In this document: positions 1 to 11,600 of the stretch, one piece after another
Position numbering within the stretch: position 1 is the stretch's first letter
Layout of the letters: every line of letters begins with the position of its first letter
From: Imbricaverruca yamaguchii
Taxonomy: Eukaryota > Arthropoda > Thecostraca > Neoverrucidae
Reading direction: 5' to 3'
Assembly (NCBI GenBank): GCA_034440575.1
Contig: JAOTOL010001504.1
Coordinates: forward strand, 1-64,000
DNA length: 64,000 bases
Notes under the pieces: model-generated
What the model was told of the DNA's origin: nothing
Seen by the model: only the letters and a program-made list of their open reading frames with translations
Databases searched by the model: none
Translations under genes and position numbers: made by a program

Positions 1-114
1 ATTAACCTCGACACGAGCAGGCGCCGCGCACACAGCCCCCGCTTCCGACGAGCAAACATTTCCCCATGGACTTCCTTCGTGATGATGTCATTCCGATCGT
101 CGTCCAGTCCGCGC

Positions 115-450
115 GACTGTGACGGCGACAGGCCGACACCTCTCGTGCGTTACGGATGACAGACAAATGACAGCCGACGGCTGGCTCTGCTCGTGCGCGA
201 CTGTGACGGCGACAGGCCGACACCTCTCGTGCGGTACAGATGACAGACAAATGACAGCCGACGGCTGGCTCTGCTCGTGCGCGACTGTGACGGCGACAGG
301 CCGACACCTCTCGTGCGGTACAGATGACAGACAAATGACAGCCGACGGCTGGCTCTGCTCGTGCGCGACTGTGACGGCGACAGGCCGACACCTCTCGTGC
401 GGTACAGATGACAGACAAATGACAGCCGACGGCTGGCTCTGCTCGTGCGC
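115..450. repeat. 84-bp minisatellite, 4 copies
   Basis: Unit starts fall at 115, 199, 283 and 367, exactly 84 bp apart, with almost no differences among copies. The length is a multiple of three, so long open frames appear on both strands; these are repeat artefacts. Confidence 0.95.
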
Positions 451-532
451 GAAAGGTGACAGACGATGGCTGATACCTCTCGTGCGTGACAGATGACAGA
501 CTGATGACAAGACGATGGCCGGCTTCGCTCGT

Positions 533-592
533 GCATGCCAGATGACAGACAATCGCTGACTATTGTCAGCGATTGTCTGTCATCTGGCATGC
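533..592. repeat. Perfect 28-bp inverted repeat, 4-base loop
   Basis: Arms 533-560 and 565-592 are exact reverse complements around the loop TATT. The arm contains the same gatgacagaca word as the adjacent 84-bp array, so the hairpin probably formed by inverted duplication of array-derived sequence. Confidence 0.95.
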
Positions 593-671
593 AATCGCTG
601 CATGCAATGATGCTCGTGCGCGACACATGACAGACGATGGCTCACTGACCGCGGCCGCCCGTGGTCGGCAG

Positions 672-912
672 GTACATCAAGATGTCGTCGCCCTACCTCA
701 ACAACCTGATCATCATCGGGTGCATCCTGACGTACACGTCGGTGATCCTGCTGGGACTGGACTCGAGTCTCACCTCCGAGCGGTCGTTCCCGGTGGTGTG
801 CGCCGCCAAGACGTGGGTGCTGATGGCCGGCTTCACGCTGGCCTTCGGATCCATGTTCTCCAAGACGTGGCGGGTCCACTCGATATTCACCGACGTCAAG
901 CTCAATAAGAAG
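672..912 (+). CDS. GABBR2: GABBR2-like exon: TM2, ICL1/ECL1 and TM3
   Basis: The exon has 241 bases: one base completing a codon, then 80 codons. It encodes YIKMSSPYLNN followed by a hydrophobic TM2 ending in ILLGLD, then the TM3 segment with the conserved disulfide Cys (VCAAKTWV) and SKTWRVHSIFTDVKLNKK at the start of the second intracellular loop. The acceptor is the CAG at 669-671 with a weak pyrimidine tract. The donor is AAG|GTCAGT at 912/913. The start is chosen because the preceding codon would be Arg split by the intron, matching the family's R-YIKMSSP. The frame stays open past the donor to a stop at 1246-1248, so intron retention would not stop at once. Confidence is high because the next exon continues LNKK-VIKDYQ without a gap. 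Confidence 0.93.
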
Positions 913-1037
913 GTCAGTGGTGGTGCGCTGCAGGACATGGGTCTGAAGACTCACCTGGGATGCCCTCAATTGAGACATGTCGGCTGGATGTGTAGCCCAT
1001 TCATGGCGTGCGTAACCAACTATGCATTCACCTCGTG

Positions 1038-1145
1038 CATGTTGATATGGTGCGCAGCGCTATCCATGTTGATATGGTGCGCAGCGCTATCCATGTTGAC
1101 ATGGTGCGCAGCGCTATCTAAGCTGACATGGTGTGCAACGTTATT
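1038..1145. repeat. 27-bp minisatellite, 4 copies, in frame with the exon
   Basis: Units start at 1038, 1065, 1092 and 1119. The first three are nearly identical and the fourth is diverged. In the reading frame of the upstream exon each unit encodes a nine-residue hydrophobic block like MLIWCAALS. Confidence 0.92.
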
Positions 1146-2258
1146 CATGTGCGGTTATATTGGTCTAGTTGCTAGGGGGCGATTCCGCCTCCTGAGGTCT
1201 CGAAACCGCACCATCAGACTGCAAGGTAGTGTAGACGAAGTGCTATGACTAAAGCTAGTTTACGGTGTCTTCAAGTGTAAAGAGACCGCGACTGTTTTCG
1301 CTTTTAGAAAGGTCATATTATGCCAGCCCGAAGAGCATGCTTCATACATGTAGATCAACAGCATGCAGTGATCCTCAGAAAAAATGTGAGCAAATTTGTA
1401 CCTTGATCTACTCTGTCCACCAGACTGGGTTATGAAGAAGACAACATGTGATACTGCCCATTACTGGTATTTGTTATTGATTATGATTTATGCTCATGAA
1501 CTATGCGCGGCTGTGACACCACGCAGCTAATAGGAATATCAACCAACACAGAGTAAAAGCAAGAAGAATCAGTGCATCAGTGACAAGACGAAAACGTATA
1601 AGAATCGGTGATTTCCAAGGTCAAAGGCCTAGTGAATGAGAGAATAGGACCAATACCCATGAGCGTCTGAGGGGGGACCACCAAGGCCCATCAGGTAAAC
1701 CAACATGTCTCAGATCTCCGCAGGGGCCTCCCAAATTTTTACACCCTCAGCTGTGCCCCTTCAGGGCTCCACAGGGCCCCGCCATCCAAGAGGGGTAAAG
1801 GGGTGGTCATCTCATCCCCTGGAGGTATGATGGTCCTCAACGGACCTGCTGAAGGTCTGTGGGGAGTCCTCAGACCTCCAACAAGGCCTTCTGATCGGAT
1901 CTAAGAGGGGCAGAGAAGTGGCCACGTCCTCTCCTAAAGATGTATGAGTCCAGAGAGCACGCTGAGACTCTCACACCTCCAGTCGCAGTGACTCTCACAC
2001 CTCCAGCTGGGCCTCCAAGATGTGCGTCGATGTGGCTACTCCCATCCCGGGAGGCATGATGATGAACTCCTCGAAGGGATTTCCACTTCACTTCTGTCGT
2101 GCCGTATTTTGGATTTGTGGACGAGAAAACGGAGGAAGGAATATGATGTGCCTTTGGTCCCTCCGATAACATCTCTCGCAGATATATGGCAAGACTATCC
2201 GCTGTAAATGTAGACAAGCTTCCATTATTTAAAATATTTCCGATCCATTATCAGGAGC

Positions 2259-2323
2259 GACACATGGGGAGAATTATGTGCTGAAAGTATGTCAATTTCA
2301 GCACATAATTCTCCCCATGTGTC
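2259..2323. repeat. Perfect 28-bp inverted repeat, 9-base loop
   Basis: Arms 2259-2286 and 2296-2323 match at all 28 positions. The loop is gtatgtcaa. No target-site duplication or transposase is apparent. It is unrelated in sequence to the hairpin at 533-592. Confidence 0.95.
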
Positions 2324-5321
2324 AATCGGGGTTCGCTACATTTATATTTCCAATTTATGCGACCTGTCACTCAGACTCCACAGCTTGTCCGTCTTGGGAC
2401 CACCACTCATCATAATTGCACGCTAATAGTTCCGTCTGTCAAATGCACTCCCTGCGTACACGTCGAATCAGCTGCATCCGGACGTTAATCGTGGCGACAG
2501 CAGCAATTGTGTTGAGTGTGACCTCGAACTCCCTCCCTGGAGCCGCCATCAATGATCAAAATTACATCGTTATTCAAAGGCTGATGTTCTGTCGTATTAG
2601 TTACATTATTGCACACCCGCATAATGAAGTATGCATCTTTCAACAGTTTTTCCCCATTTTTGGACAATTGGGCTTTAATTTTTAAAGTAATATACAATCA
2701 AGCATGGACTGTATGCAAATCAAGTCTGTAGCCACCTGCTGAGCATTTAGCGCGCAGCATATTATGTGATATTGCAATGAATGACTGGCGTTTGGCAGAG
2801 AATGTAAGAATAACAAAACGTGCCTTAGCACAAGCGGTTCATAAATAGCATACAAACAGACTAGACAAAACTGTGATGAGCGGAATCCGCCGTCCTTCAG
2901 ACAGGACCAAGGCTTCTTGCCGGAAAGGAAGCAAAGTGAAGCTGGCAATACGTAGAAAATACTTCCAATTTCGACTCGTTCTGGCACTGGCAAGAGTCAT
3001 AAATCATGCTGTGGTCGATGCCACTTCCTTTCTGAACCCATTAATGTCTTCCATATGGACTAGCTTGATCTCCGAATGTATTTTACTTCATTGCCCAGGA
3101 AGTCAGGAAGCTGGCGTCATAAATTGAATAAAAAATGCCACACTATACTATATATTGCAATGAACTTCCGGAACCTACACACATGTGTCACCGATACCTT
3201 CCGGTGCTACATGTGTGCTTGTGTCATGGCTAGGGGAGCGTGGAATACCAGACGCGACCTGACCTCATTTCCCGTCAGCCAGAGCCACAATGTCGCCGAC
3301 ACCGTGTCACCCTACCAGGGTGCTGCGACGGATTTTCTCCCGACAGCAAACACTCCTGTCTCGCTGCACCTGAGCACTGGTTACATGTGCCTGTACCATC
3401 GACCCCGTGCAGACGTTCGACCAACTCGCCCCTCCTCCAGCACATGCTCCGACCATCACAGAGGTGCGGCCCGTGACCCAGCAAAGAGTAGACTGTGGGC
3501 CGAGGCCTCTAATTTGCACCGTCAGATTATACACGATAGTTGTTTTCTCATTGAGAGCGTTGGTTCACGCACGTCTCCGAAAACAGCAATGACAAATCAA
3601 CCTTTGATTGGCAGTAACGGTAACAGTTCCAATCGCCCACATTGTTTTCAGATGCGATATAAATATGCCAACACAACTGTTTCGACCACGCTTCGATGAA
3701 ATATTGCGTTTTCGACAGCACGTCACCTCTGTCAATTTGTGACATATCTAAACGCCCTAAATAGCACAATCTTCCTCAATGCACATATGGTCTGGGCATC
3801 TGCAAGGAATTATGCAAAACATGTGGGAGACTAAATGCATCGTCCTGTGCGACTCATGACGCTATTGCAAAAGCTCATTCGAGGTGTGTTGGAGTCTCTG
3901 TCCCTCTTCTCTGGCTTTTGTGCCACCAAATCCTGAATTGCACATTGTTGTGCCACAGAGCGAAGCCAGCCATCACTGTGGAATGCTGTATTATGTGCTT
4001 TGACGAACATCACCTTCCTCTTGATTTTCTATTGCAATTGCCTTCCCTTGCCGATAGCTCTTTCCTCATGTTGTCCCTTGCCTTCCCTTCCGTCATCTTG
4101 GTTGCGATCTATTGAGCCGGCGCCTGGTGATTGCAGTGCGCTAGGTCTCAACTTCACAACGTTCCTCGATGTTCGGCCCTTTTCGTTACTCGCTTCTCCA
4201 GTGACTGTAATTGCCACGAGCCACGCAAAGGTGTTTATGTTTCAATGCAGATACAAATACCGGGCACATTAGCACACAAAGCATGGAGCAATACACACGC
4301 ACACACGTACACATGCGTACACCAGAGCATCGTACTTTGCAATCGTATGTTGGTGTAGTCCATCGGTAGCCAAGGTGCCCCTCACTATCAGTGTTTACCG
4401 TTACGGTGTTGATAGGCCCGTGCGGCGTGCTCAAGTCGCTCCAGCCCGTCGGACAGCCAGAATAAATACACCGGCGGGATCCATTGGAGTCCGATTGAGC
4501 CCGTGGTAGAAGCACGATGCTGGACCTGCGCCCCGTACTCTTCTACCATGTTCATGCAAACGGTGTCGACATTTATTCCACATGCAATCATGACCAATCC
4601 GCCAATAGGAAGTTCCCTCAAAGCCGCATTCGGTGCGAGTAGAAGGAAAACGAAATCCACTTCTTTTTCTCGTAATAGTGAAGGCCAAAATCAATTTTTA
4701 AAGTCTATATGGATTTCTCCACAGTAACTTGATTTTTCAACTACGGTACCGCGAATTCCTTGGTATATGTACTACAGATATAGTTGTTGGCAACTACAGT
4801 GCTTCTCACTCATGAAGAACAAAATGTCATTTTGTATGTTTTGCAATGACATACCGAATTATTATTACCGAATTAAATTACCGAACATCCATGCGCTCCA
4901 TGTGAATATGCATATAGTGTCTTGTATGTATCGTTGGTTGCATGGCTAATGTTTCGTATTTTGGCTAATGTTTCGTTTCATCAGAGGCTTATACAACTGT
5001 TAGTATCGGATGCAACAGGAACAACGTGATGCAGGCATACTGCAATTGTATCGCGTGCTGATTATACTCGATGATTACCGTGCGGACGTGACTAGACAGT
5101 CCCCTTGCCTCGGCTTCGTTCCGGCGGCATTTCAAAACATAACCGCCCGAGTGCGCTAGGCTGTCGTTATTAGTGTGGGTCTGCGGAGCTTCAAGCGCTG
5201 AATGTGTTCGCTAATTTAATCAACGAACGCTGTCGCTCCCACGCGACCTCGTTCCCATCCCCCCAAGTGTTCAGATCCTGTCTGTTGTTCTCCAATCCGC
5301 ATGTAATATTCCCATCACGAT

Positions 5322-5328
<7 letters not shown>

Positions 5329-5374
<46 letters not shown>
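5329..5374. repeat. (AT)n microsatellite
   Basis: About 23 uninterrupted AT dinucleotides. Confidence 0.97.
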
Positions 5375-5376
<2 letters not shown>

Positions 5377-6646
5377 CGCATGCGTATGCATTTGTTCCAG
5401 TTTGAGTGTTTGCTTGGTTTGATGACGTCAGTTGAGGAAACTGCTTTGCGTTTTTGCTTTTGCGTTAGTTTTCTATGCACCCACGAAGTGTGACTTTGGG
5501 CTGTTTCTTGCATGATGAATGCTTCATCATACGCCTACAGTCCGCACTGGGACGAGGTGGTGACCTACGTTTGATCCGCACTATCTCGATGAATTTAATT
5601 GACGTGACCTCCGTGTTGATACAATGTGCCCTCATGCATTATTAACGCGTATGGAAAACTCGAAAACGGTTTCTTGAACGAGCTTTGAGTAACCTCACAA
5701 ACCTCCAGGAAAGCTAAGTTCACCCCCTCGCATTGAGAGTGTTTATATAGCACTCAGATCGACATGCTCTTCCTGTCGCCTGGTGCGAGTTTCTCGTACA
5801 CTCCCGACAACTCGCACACTGACAGCAGATGAATACCGTTGTACTACGTAATAATAACTAAGCAAATCGATTTCGGTGAACGAGCACTTTCGTAGGAAAG
5901 AGACGTCTCACGTTCATTCTTACACGCATTTGTTGTAGTTTGCTAAGAGTATATCGTGTTTTGACAAATACTGAGGTTTTTACAGACATTGGTTTTATGA
6001 CTAGCCCCGTGTCATATTACATACATCTTGCTGACTACGGCTTTCGCTTTTATGGTATAGTGGTTCTGTGTCCTTAGAATCATGATTACATGTTTTTCCG
6101 ATACAAATCATCATTGCGCCATAAATCGCCAGCAGCACAAGCTTAGTACGTCACTTACGAACTAATGAGACCGTGCACCAATACCGCAAAAACTTCAAAG
6201 CCGTTTTGAACTGAAACATAGAAACACGCCAAACGAACGAACAGCGGCACACAAACGTAGCGATACAGCACGTAGAGCTATCTGAGTTAATTTACGTTAC
6301 GCGAAGGAGAATCGGCAAGCGCGCTGTGATAGGTAATCGCGGCCGCCTCGGGCCATGCATGGTTGTTTGAACAGGCCACACGAGCCGGCCACGACCGGCG
6401 GTCGTTTCTCCGACGACACGAGCCGTCTGTGCGCGGCCAGCCGTGTCACAGCGACGCCATAAATCGGCCGAGCGCCTCCGAAGTAGCGGATATCGTGTGC
6501 CCGTGCGGCGAGACCACTGTGACAGAGTAGGTTTTATGCGCCCGTCAGAGCCGTATCGGGTGATTACGATTGGACGTTTCCGGTCACATGTGCCGTAAAT
6601 CCTGGAAGGAGGTTGTACGACTCGAGCACGTCCACTCTGGCGGCAG

Positions 6647-6769
6647 GTGATCAAGGACTACCAGCTGTACATTGTGGTTGGCGTGCTCCTCTCCATCGAC
6701 ATTGCGATCATGACCACCTGGCAGATCATCGACCCGTTCTACCGGGAGACAAAGCAACTCGGAAACTAT
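6647..6769 (+). CDS. GABBR2: GABBR2-like exon: TM4 and start of ECL2
   Basis: The exon has 123 bases, 41 codons, phase 0 at both ends. It starts VIKDYQLYIVVG, runs through TM4 (LLSIDIAIMTTWQI) and ends IDPFYRETKQLGNY in the second extracellular loop. The acceptor is GGCAG at 6642-6646 and the donor is TAT|GTGAGT at 6769/6770. In this family the block between LNKK and the loop-2 Cys is encoded exactly here, and the residues fit with no gap or insertion. The intron on either side carries no competing frame. Read-through past the donor would add about 40 residues before a stop. Confidence 0.93.
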
Positions 6770-8807
6770 GTGAGTACGTCGGACGCGTTCGTGTGTTCGG
6801 AGCTCGGCGTTGGAGATGCGTGCTCGCCCGTGATCAGTCGAACTTGCTGTGCAAACCATGCGTTGTTTGATTCATGTGATTATCATTAATGAAGTTGTGG
6901 AGCAGTATAGACCAGGACAAAGGTAAAAAAAGTATCGGTTGTATCACCGGACAATATCAGGAATTCAGATGTGTTTCTTTCTTTTACCGTCAAGCGCACA
7001 AGGAAGGCTCCATTCCCCAAAATTCGAATTCGACCAAAATTCGACCAAAATTCGACAACATTCCTGAGTGTCTCATTTTGTCACCGGTGAGACACTTGTC
7101 ACCGGTTTGGACGGTAAGCGTAACGTTCTCCGTCGGTTTTGACGGTAAGCGTAACGTTCTCCAAGATCGTTGTCCTAGTTTCCGCCAACATTCAGGCCAC
7201 ACAAAGGACAAGGTGCACAAGTTTTTAAAAACTTGTTTTGCTCATTTTTAGCACATTTATCGGTGTTTTCTGAGTGAGGCGGAAGAATGAGAGTAGGTCC
7301 ATAGGTAGGTATATTAACAGTGCCAGCACTGGCTTTTGTGTCTCCTCTGGGCCTCTTTCAGTTAGCAATTGTTTCACCGGAGTAAAAGGCAGAACGATGA
7401 CTTTTTTACCTCTGGACCAGGACACCAAATAACGTACCGTATGAACTAAAATTGGCGCCGAACCTGGCATCTCTTCTCCAATTTCAGCCAGCCCGGCTAT
7501 GAGCCCGTGCACTGATTTGACGATGCATTTGATGAAGCGCCCGGTCGGTTTTACACCGCGATTGATGGCGTTTTTACCACGTAGCCGTCATTTCGAGAGC
7601 CTCCTCTCGATCTGGCAACCGTCGGCCCGCATCTGGCAACCGTCGACCCGCATCAGCACGCAGCAAGAAACGAAGATCGACCGTCGATGGCTGCGGAAAG
7701 GACGCGAGAGTTCCGGGGCGATCGTTTTATTCGGCGCGCGGCCCGCTCCGCATGCGATAGCCGTCCGCATGTGGCGGCGTCGCACCCGCCGCCGAGCGTC
7801 CATTCCGGGTCGCATCGAGCCTCCTCAGATGACTCGCGAACGTCTCCCGCCCGCTTCCCGGGGCCATCATCGCACTGCGCGCGAGGCAAAGGTGCGATAT
7901 GTGCGCCGAAAGTGAGAGCTTGACGAGAGCGGATGAGGCGGATCCTGTGCTATCTCGGCTATCTCGGCTATCTCGGCAGCAGGCGGACGTCTCCTGGGAC
8001 GACGAGAGACCTAATCAGAGGAGTGGCGGCCTCGTTGAGTGTTGCTTGCGGCGAGACGTGCGGTCAAGTGCCAAGAGGTTTAGCTGCTTTTCACTCGATT
8101 AAGTTGACCGCTTCTCAGAACTGCCAGCGGAAATAAATAAATTGATTAGAAATTGCACGGGATTAACGGAGATGTCTGAAGTCGTTACAGTCGGTGACTC
8201 ATCGCGTGCAGTGTTCATTCCCTGGCCAACTCAATATATTACTGGATGCCGGGGCATCGCCAAGATATTGAGCAGAATCAGCTAGTGCTGAGAAATGTTT
8301 CGCCATGCCATGCCCGTGGATTGCGAACACCCCCAGCGTACAGCTGCTCTTTCAGCTGCTATTTTCATGTAGCCATTCCGGCCGATTCGGTCGGCCGTCC
8401 AAGATCCGACCGAGATGCCCGCCTCAATATTGACCCAACAGCTCCTCATGTCGAGCAGTACAGCCGCTTTTTATCGCTTCTCGAGACAGTCTCGCAACGC
8501 TGTGTTGGGGCGGGCCGGAAGGGGGGGGGGGGACGTCGCGGGCTACCGCGGATCACAGCGTGCCTGTGTGGCGGGGTCGGCGGCCGGTTTTTGCCGACGG
8601 GGTTGAACAGTGCGGATTCAGCGTCTGTCGTGGAAGATCGCCGTCGACGGCGGGGCAACTGTCGCTGGCGACGCGGCCGCATGCCATGTATGCCACAGAA
8701 GTCCGCCGACCCGGCTGACGCCGCCGGCGGCGAGGTCACAGCCTCACGACGGCGCAGACGGGGTAGCGCGTCGGATGGGTGGCCGACTGACTGGCTCATT
8801 TTTTCAG
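6770..8807 (+). other. GABBR2 intron, 2 kb, with CpG-dense part
   Basis: It holds a 31-bp doublet at 7111-7162 (acggtaagcgtaacg), short local duplications at 7613-7642 and 7949-7977, a CpG-dense stretch from about 7590 to 8060 and another from 8490 to 8800, and a G-run near 8520. No exon or start-site signature is found in the CpG-dense parts. Confidence 0.65.
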
Positions 8808-8918
8808 CCGCACCCCGACAACGACGACGCGGTCATCGTGATGGAGAACGAATACTGCAAGTCGCACAAGATGACAATCTTCGTCGGTTGTATATACGCT
8901 TATAAAGGTCTGCTTATG
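8808..8918 (+). CDS. GABBR2: GABBR2-like exon: ECL2 and start of TM5
   Basis: The exon has 111 bases, 37 codons, phase 0 at both ends. It encodes PHPDNDDAVIVMENEYCKSH, with the loop-2 Cys that pairs with the TM3 Cys, then KMTIFVGCIYAYKGLLM, the first part of TM5. The acceptor has a good pyrimidine tract ending TTTTTTCAG at 8807, and the donor is ATG|GTAAGT at 8918/8919. The acidic loop before ENEYC is shared with arthropod R2 proteins and is absent from vertebrate GABBR2, which supports a protostome origin. The next exon resumes inside TM5 with IFGCFLAW. Confidence 0.93.
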
Positions 8919-9339
8919 GTAAGTACCATAAACCGACATCGCTTCACCAACCCCGCTCCCACTCCGCCCTCCTCCCTCTTTCCATTATGCCCAGGTAGGG
9001 GAGTCTGATTAAGCCATTGCAGCTGTATTTATTATCATGCATCCGGCATTAGCTGTAGAACAGTTCAATTCAACTACTAATATCTGGTGACCCAAGTAGC
9101 ATGTTTTGTAATACAGTTCAGGCTATTTCTTCATATTTAATACTCTCCTAAGAATCCTTCCACAATTGAAGGCAACTTTTGTGCGTCATGTATCAGTATG
9201 GCATTGCTATTGCGTGGCTCAAATATTATATCGGTATAACAATACTATTGTACATTACTCTTGTACAATTGTACAAAATGCCATCGATATAGCATTGCAA
9301 TAGTGCGGAACAAACATGACATTGGAATAACATTGCTAT

Positions 9340-9715
9340 TGCACGGGATTTCACGGTACGGTACGGTATTATTGTACTGGATGGCACGGTGCAGTACGGT
9401 ATTATTGTACTGGATGGCACGGTACAGCACGGTATTATTGTACTGGATGTCACGGTACGGCACGGTACTACGGTACGTGATGGCACGGTACGGTACGGTA
9501 TTATTGTACTGGATGGCATGATACGGGACGGTACTAAGCTACGGTACGGGATGGCACGATACTGTACGGTACTACAGTACTGGATGGCACGGTACGGTAC
9601 GGTACTACAGTACGGGATGGCACGGTACGGTACGGTACTACGGTACGGGATGGCACGGTACGGCACGGTACTACGGTACGGGATGGGACGGTACGGCACG
9701 GTACTATTGTACGGC
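9340..9715. repeat. 33-bp minisatellite, about 11 copies
   Basis: Copies of attattgtactgg recur at 9368, 9401 and 9434, and later units replace this by actacggtacggg in the same register. Units are rich in the palindrome GGTAC (ggtacggtacggtac), so the array is self-complementary over short distances. Confidence 0.93.
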
Positions 9716-10689
9716 CCAAAGATGAGTGCTTTAGCACGTACAAAAGGGCCGCTGAGAAACCAATCCGCAAATCACAGCATCGAAGCAATGCGCGGCGTGT
9801 GTTTGAAGAATACGTACACAGATGCGTCCAGGAGAGAATAGTGGGGTTGCTAAAACGTGTGGTAACAGCACCCACAAGGTGTCAAAAATGTGTCTAATTA
9901 GACAGGTCAAAGTAGGGAATATTTGTAGTCGCTTATTAAGCGGTTGAATTTACTTTCAGCGACCATTTTTTTCTGCCTGTCTGAACCGGTTAACTGAAAG
10001 TATGGATGGCAATATTTGGTGCGACATGCTAAAAGGGATTTAATAGGTATGGTTAATTTAGATAGTATTTCCTACCTTCTTATGCACATCAAGCATATTT
10101 GCTTTATCACTACTCTTCATTACCTATTGAAAGTTTATGACCGTAGAAGAAAATGCAGCTAAAAAGTGCAACCTACCATTAATAATTTACGAGAACATTT
10201 GGCTCATTCTCATGTCGTGGATCAGTACACCCCAAATCAAAATTCAGCTAAGTACTGGATATGGTTACATCGGACATTCACTATGCTGAAGAGCGTGGTC
10301 AATGAAATGAAATATGTTCTTGGAAACATTGATTGATTATTTTGGTTTAGGGACTCACCAACTACTACTGGTTATGTAGCGCCCATTTCTTGGAAACACA
10401 TTGCTTTTTTGCCTGTAAATGACTGATCGAATAATATATTGTAATGCACTTCTATCATTGATACCTTGATATTTCGTGATGTTCTACATGGTGTGGATGG
10501 TAATGACACTTTGCTCTTCGTTGTAGCATGCTAATTCTAACGTGCTCAGTAGAACGTCTTTCCACACTGTAATTAATTTAATGCATTTTTAGCTCATTAC
10601 AATTATATATTATCCAGCATTATCTTCATATCCGCTTCGATATTTGATATTTGATATAGTGGAAGATTTTAAGACGAACCCAAAGCGAT

Positions 10690-11480
10690 ACTGACCTTTT
10701 AAAATGTTTTAAAGGAGTGTTTAAAAGTTCACAGCACGGGATGTAGCCCAGTATCCACTATTATAGGACTACGGATTGTCTAATCGCACAGACTCTCGGC
10801 CCTCATTATAGGGCCAAATCGGACCCGCACGATTGATCCACTCTCCGTCGTACTCCTGCGCGCTTCGAATATAAGGTACACGATACAACGCTGCAGCGTT
10901 TTATTGTAATGCGAGACCTGGGTGTGTACCTAGACAGCAAATTGACCTTCGCACATGTGGCAAAAACATGTCATTTGTGAACCGAACTCTCTGAAAGTTT
11001 ATTAGATCAATGCAAGCAGGGGATCCTGGTAGAAAATTTTCGAAAATTGCTTTGTTGGCTACATATAACGCGAACATTGGGTTTTGCCTTGAGTATTGCT
11101 CCGTCATCTGGGCAGGCGCAGCCACAACACATCTGACCAAGATTGACAAGGTGGAACATAAATTGTTTTTATGTGGCCTGCTCAACACTCTAGTGCCACA
11201 CCTCGACTGGAATCTCTGTAATATCAGGACCTTATTCGTTTTTATAACATGACGCCTGTGTCCTCTCATCGCGTACAGTCCGACATCATGTTCTTATGAA
11301 ACGTGCTATGTGGTAGGACGGACTCATCAGTGTTATTGCAGAACTTTGGATTGTGTATCCCAGTCAGGAGAAATTGGTAACCTGTTTCATTTCATGTACC
11401 GTATGCACGTGTAGAAATCATTAGGTGTGGCTTATTTAACAGGGTATTAAGATAAACGAAACCATTTTTTTAGCGATGAC
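10690..11480 (+). mobile_element. Decayed non-LTR retrotransposon relic (RT C-terminal part)
   Basis: Translated fragments follow the order seen after the RT domain in Jockey/I-type LINEs: an FEYKVHDTTLQ segment near 10866, MRDLGVYLDSKLTFAHV from 10909, then in another frame a block containing GFCLEYCSVIWAG (11078-11116) and HLTKIDKVEHKLFL, then SSHRVQSDIMFL and NFGLCIPVRR near 11258-11375. Stops and frame changes break it throughout. It has no similarity in wording to the intact CR1-like element at 14.6-19.4 kb, so it belongs to a different clade. Ends are not visible. Confidence 0.7.
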
Positions 11481-11516
11481 ACTAAGTGCGGACATATTCA
11501 AACCCGCTGAGTGCTT

Positions 11517-11600
11517 TTAAGACTCAGGTGGTTAGATACTGTGCTGCGTCACACGCTCACATCTGAGTCGAGTAGTCATTGGGTTCGATTCAGTTCTGAC
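11517..11600 (+). mobile_element. Possible tRNA-derived head (weak)
   Basis: The segment has an A-box-like ggtggttagatac near 11527 and a B-box-like gggttcgattc near 11579 at tRNA-like spacing. No acceptor stem is formed, so a decayed SINE head is likelier than a tRNA gene. Confidence 0.3.

Larger units (their letters stand above)
1..671. other. Intron upstream of the first visible GABBR2 exon
   Basis: No exon is seen. The stretch holds the 84-bp array, degenerate extensions of it to about 540 built from the same DNA words (gacagatgacaga, ctcgtgc), and a perfect 28-bp hairpin. Confidence 0.7.
913..6646 (+). other. GABBR2 intron, 5.7 kb
   Basis: Mostly AT-rich sequence with no exon I can support. 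It holds a 27-bp array just after the donor, a 24-bp doublet at 1966-2006 (gactctcacacctcc), a perfect 28-bp hairpin at 2259-2323 and an (AT)n tract at 5329-5374. The stretch 2400-5300 and the stretch 5400-6640 show nothing recognisable. Short open frames at 2416-3700 and 4388-4694 lack any family signature. Confidence 0.75.

Noticed and set aside
1660..1900. Shared repeat with 53700-53900 (both contain cccctggaggt)
   Set aside because: Only short words match by eye; the similarity may be due to common purine-rich composition.
3076..3699. 207-residue open frame on the + strand
   Set aside because: No domain, composition or splice evidence; not distinguishable from a chance frame.
7590..8060. 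CpG-island promoter of a nested gene
   Set aside because: No exon, initiator or open frame with family signature follows on either strand.
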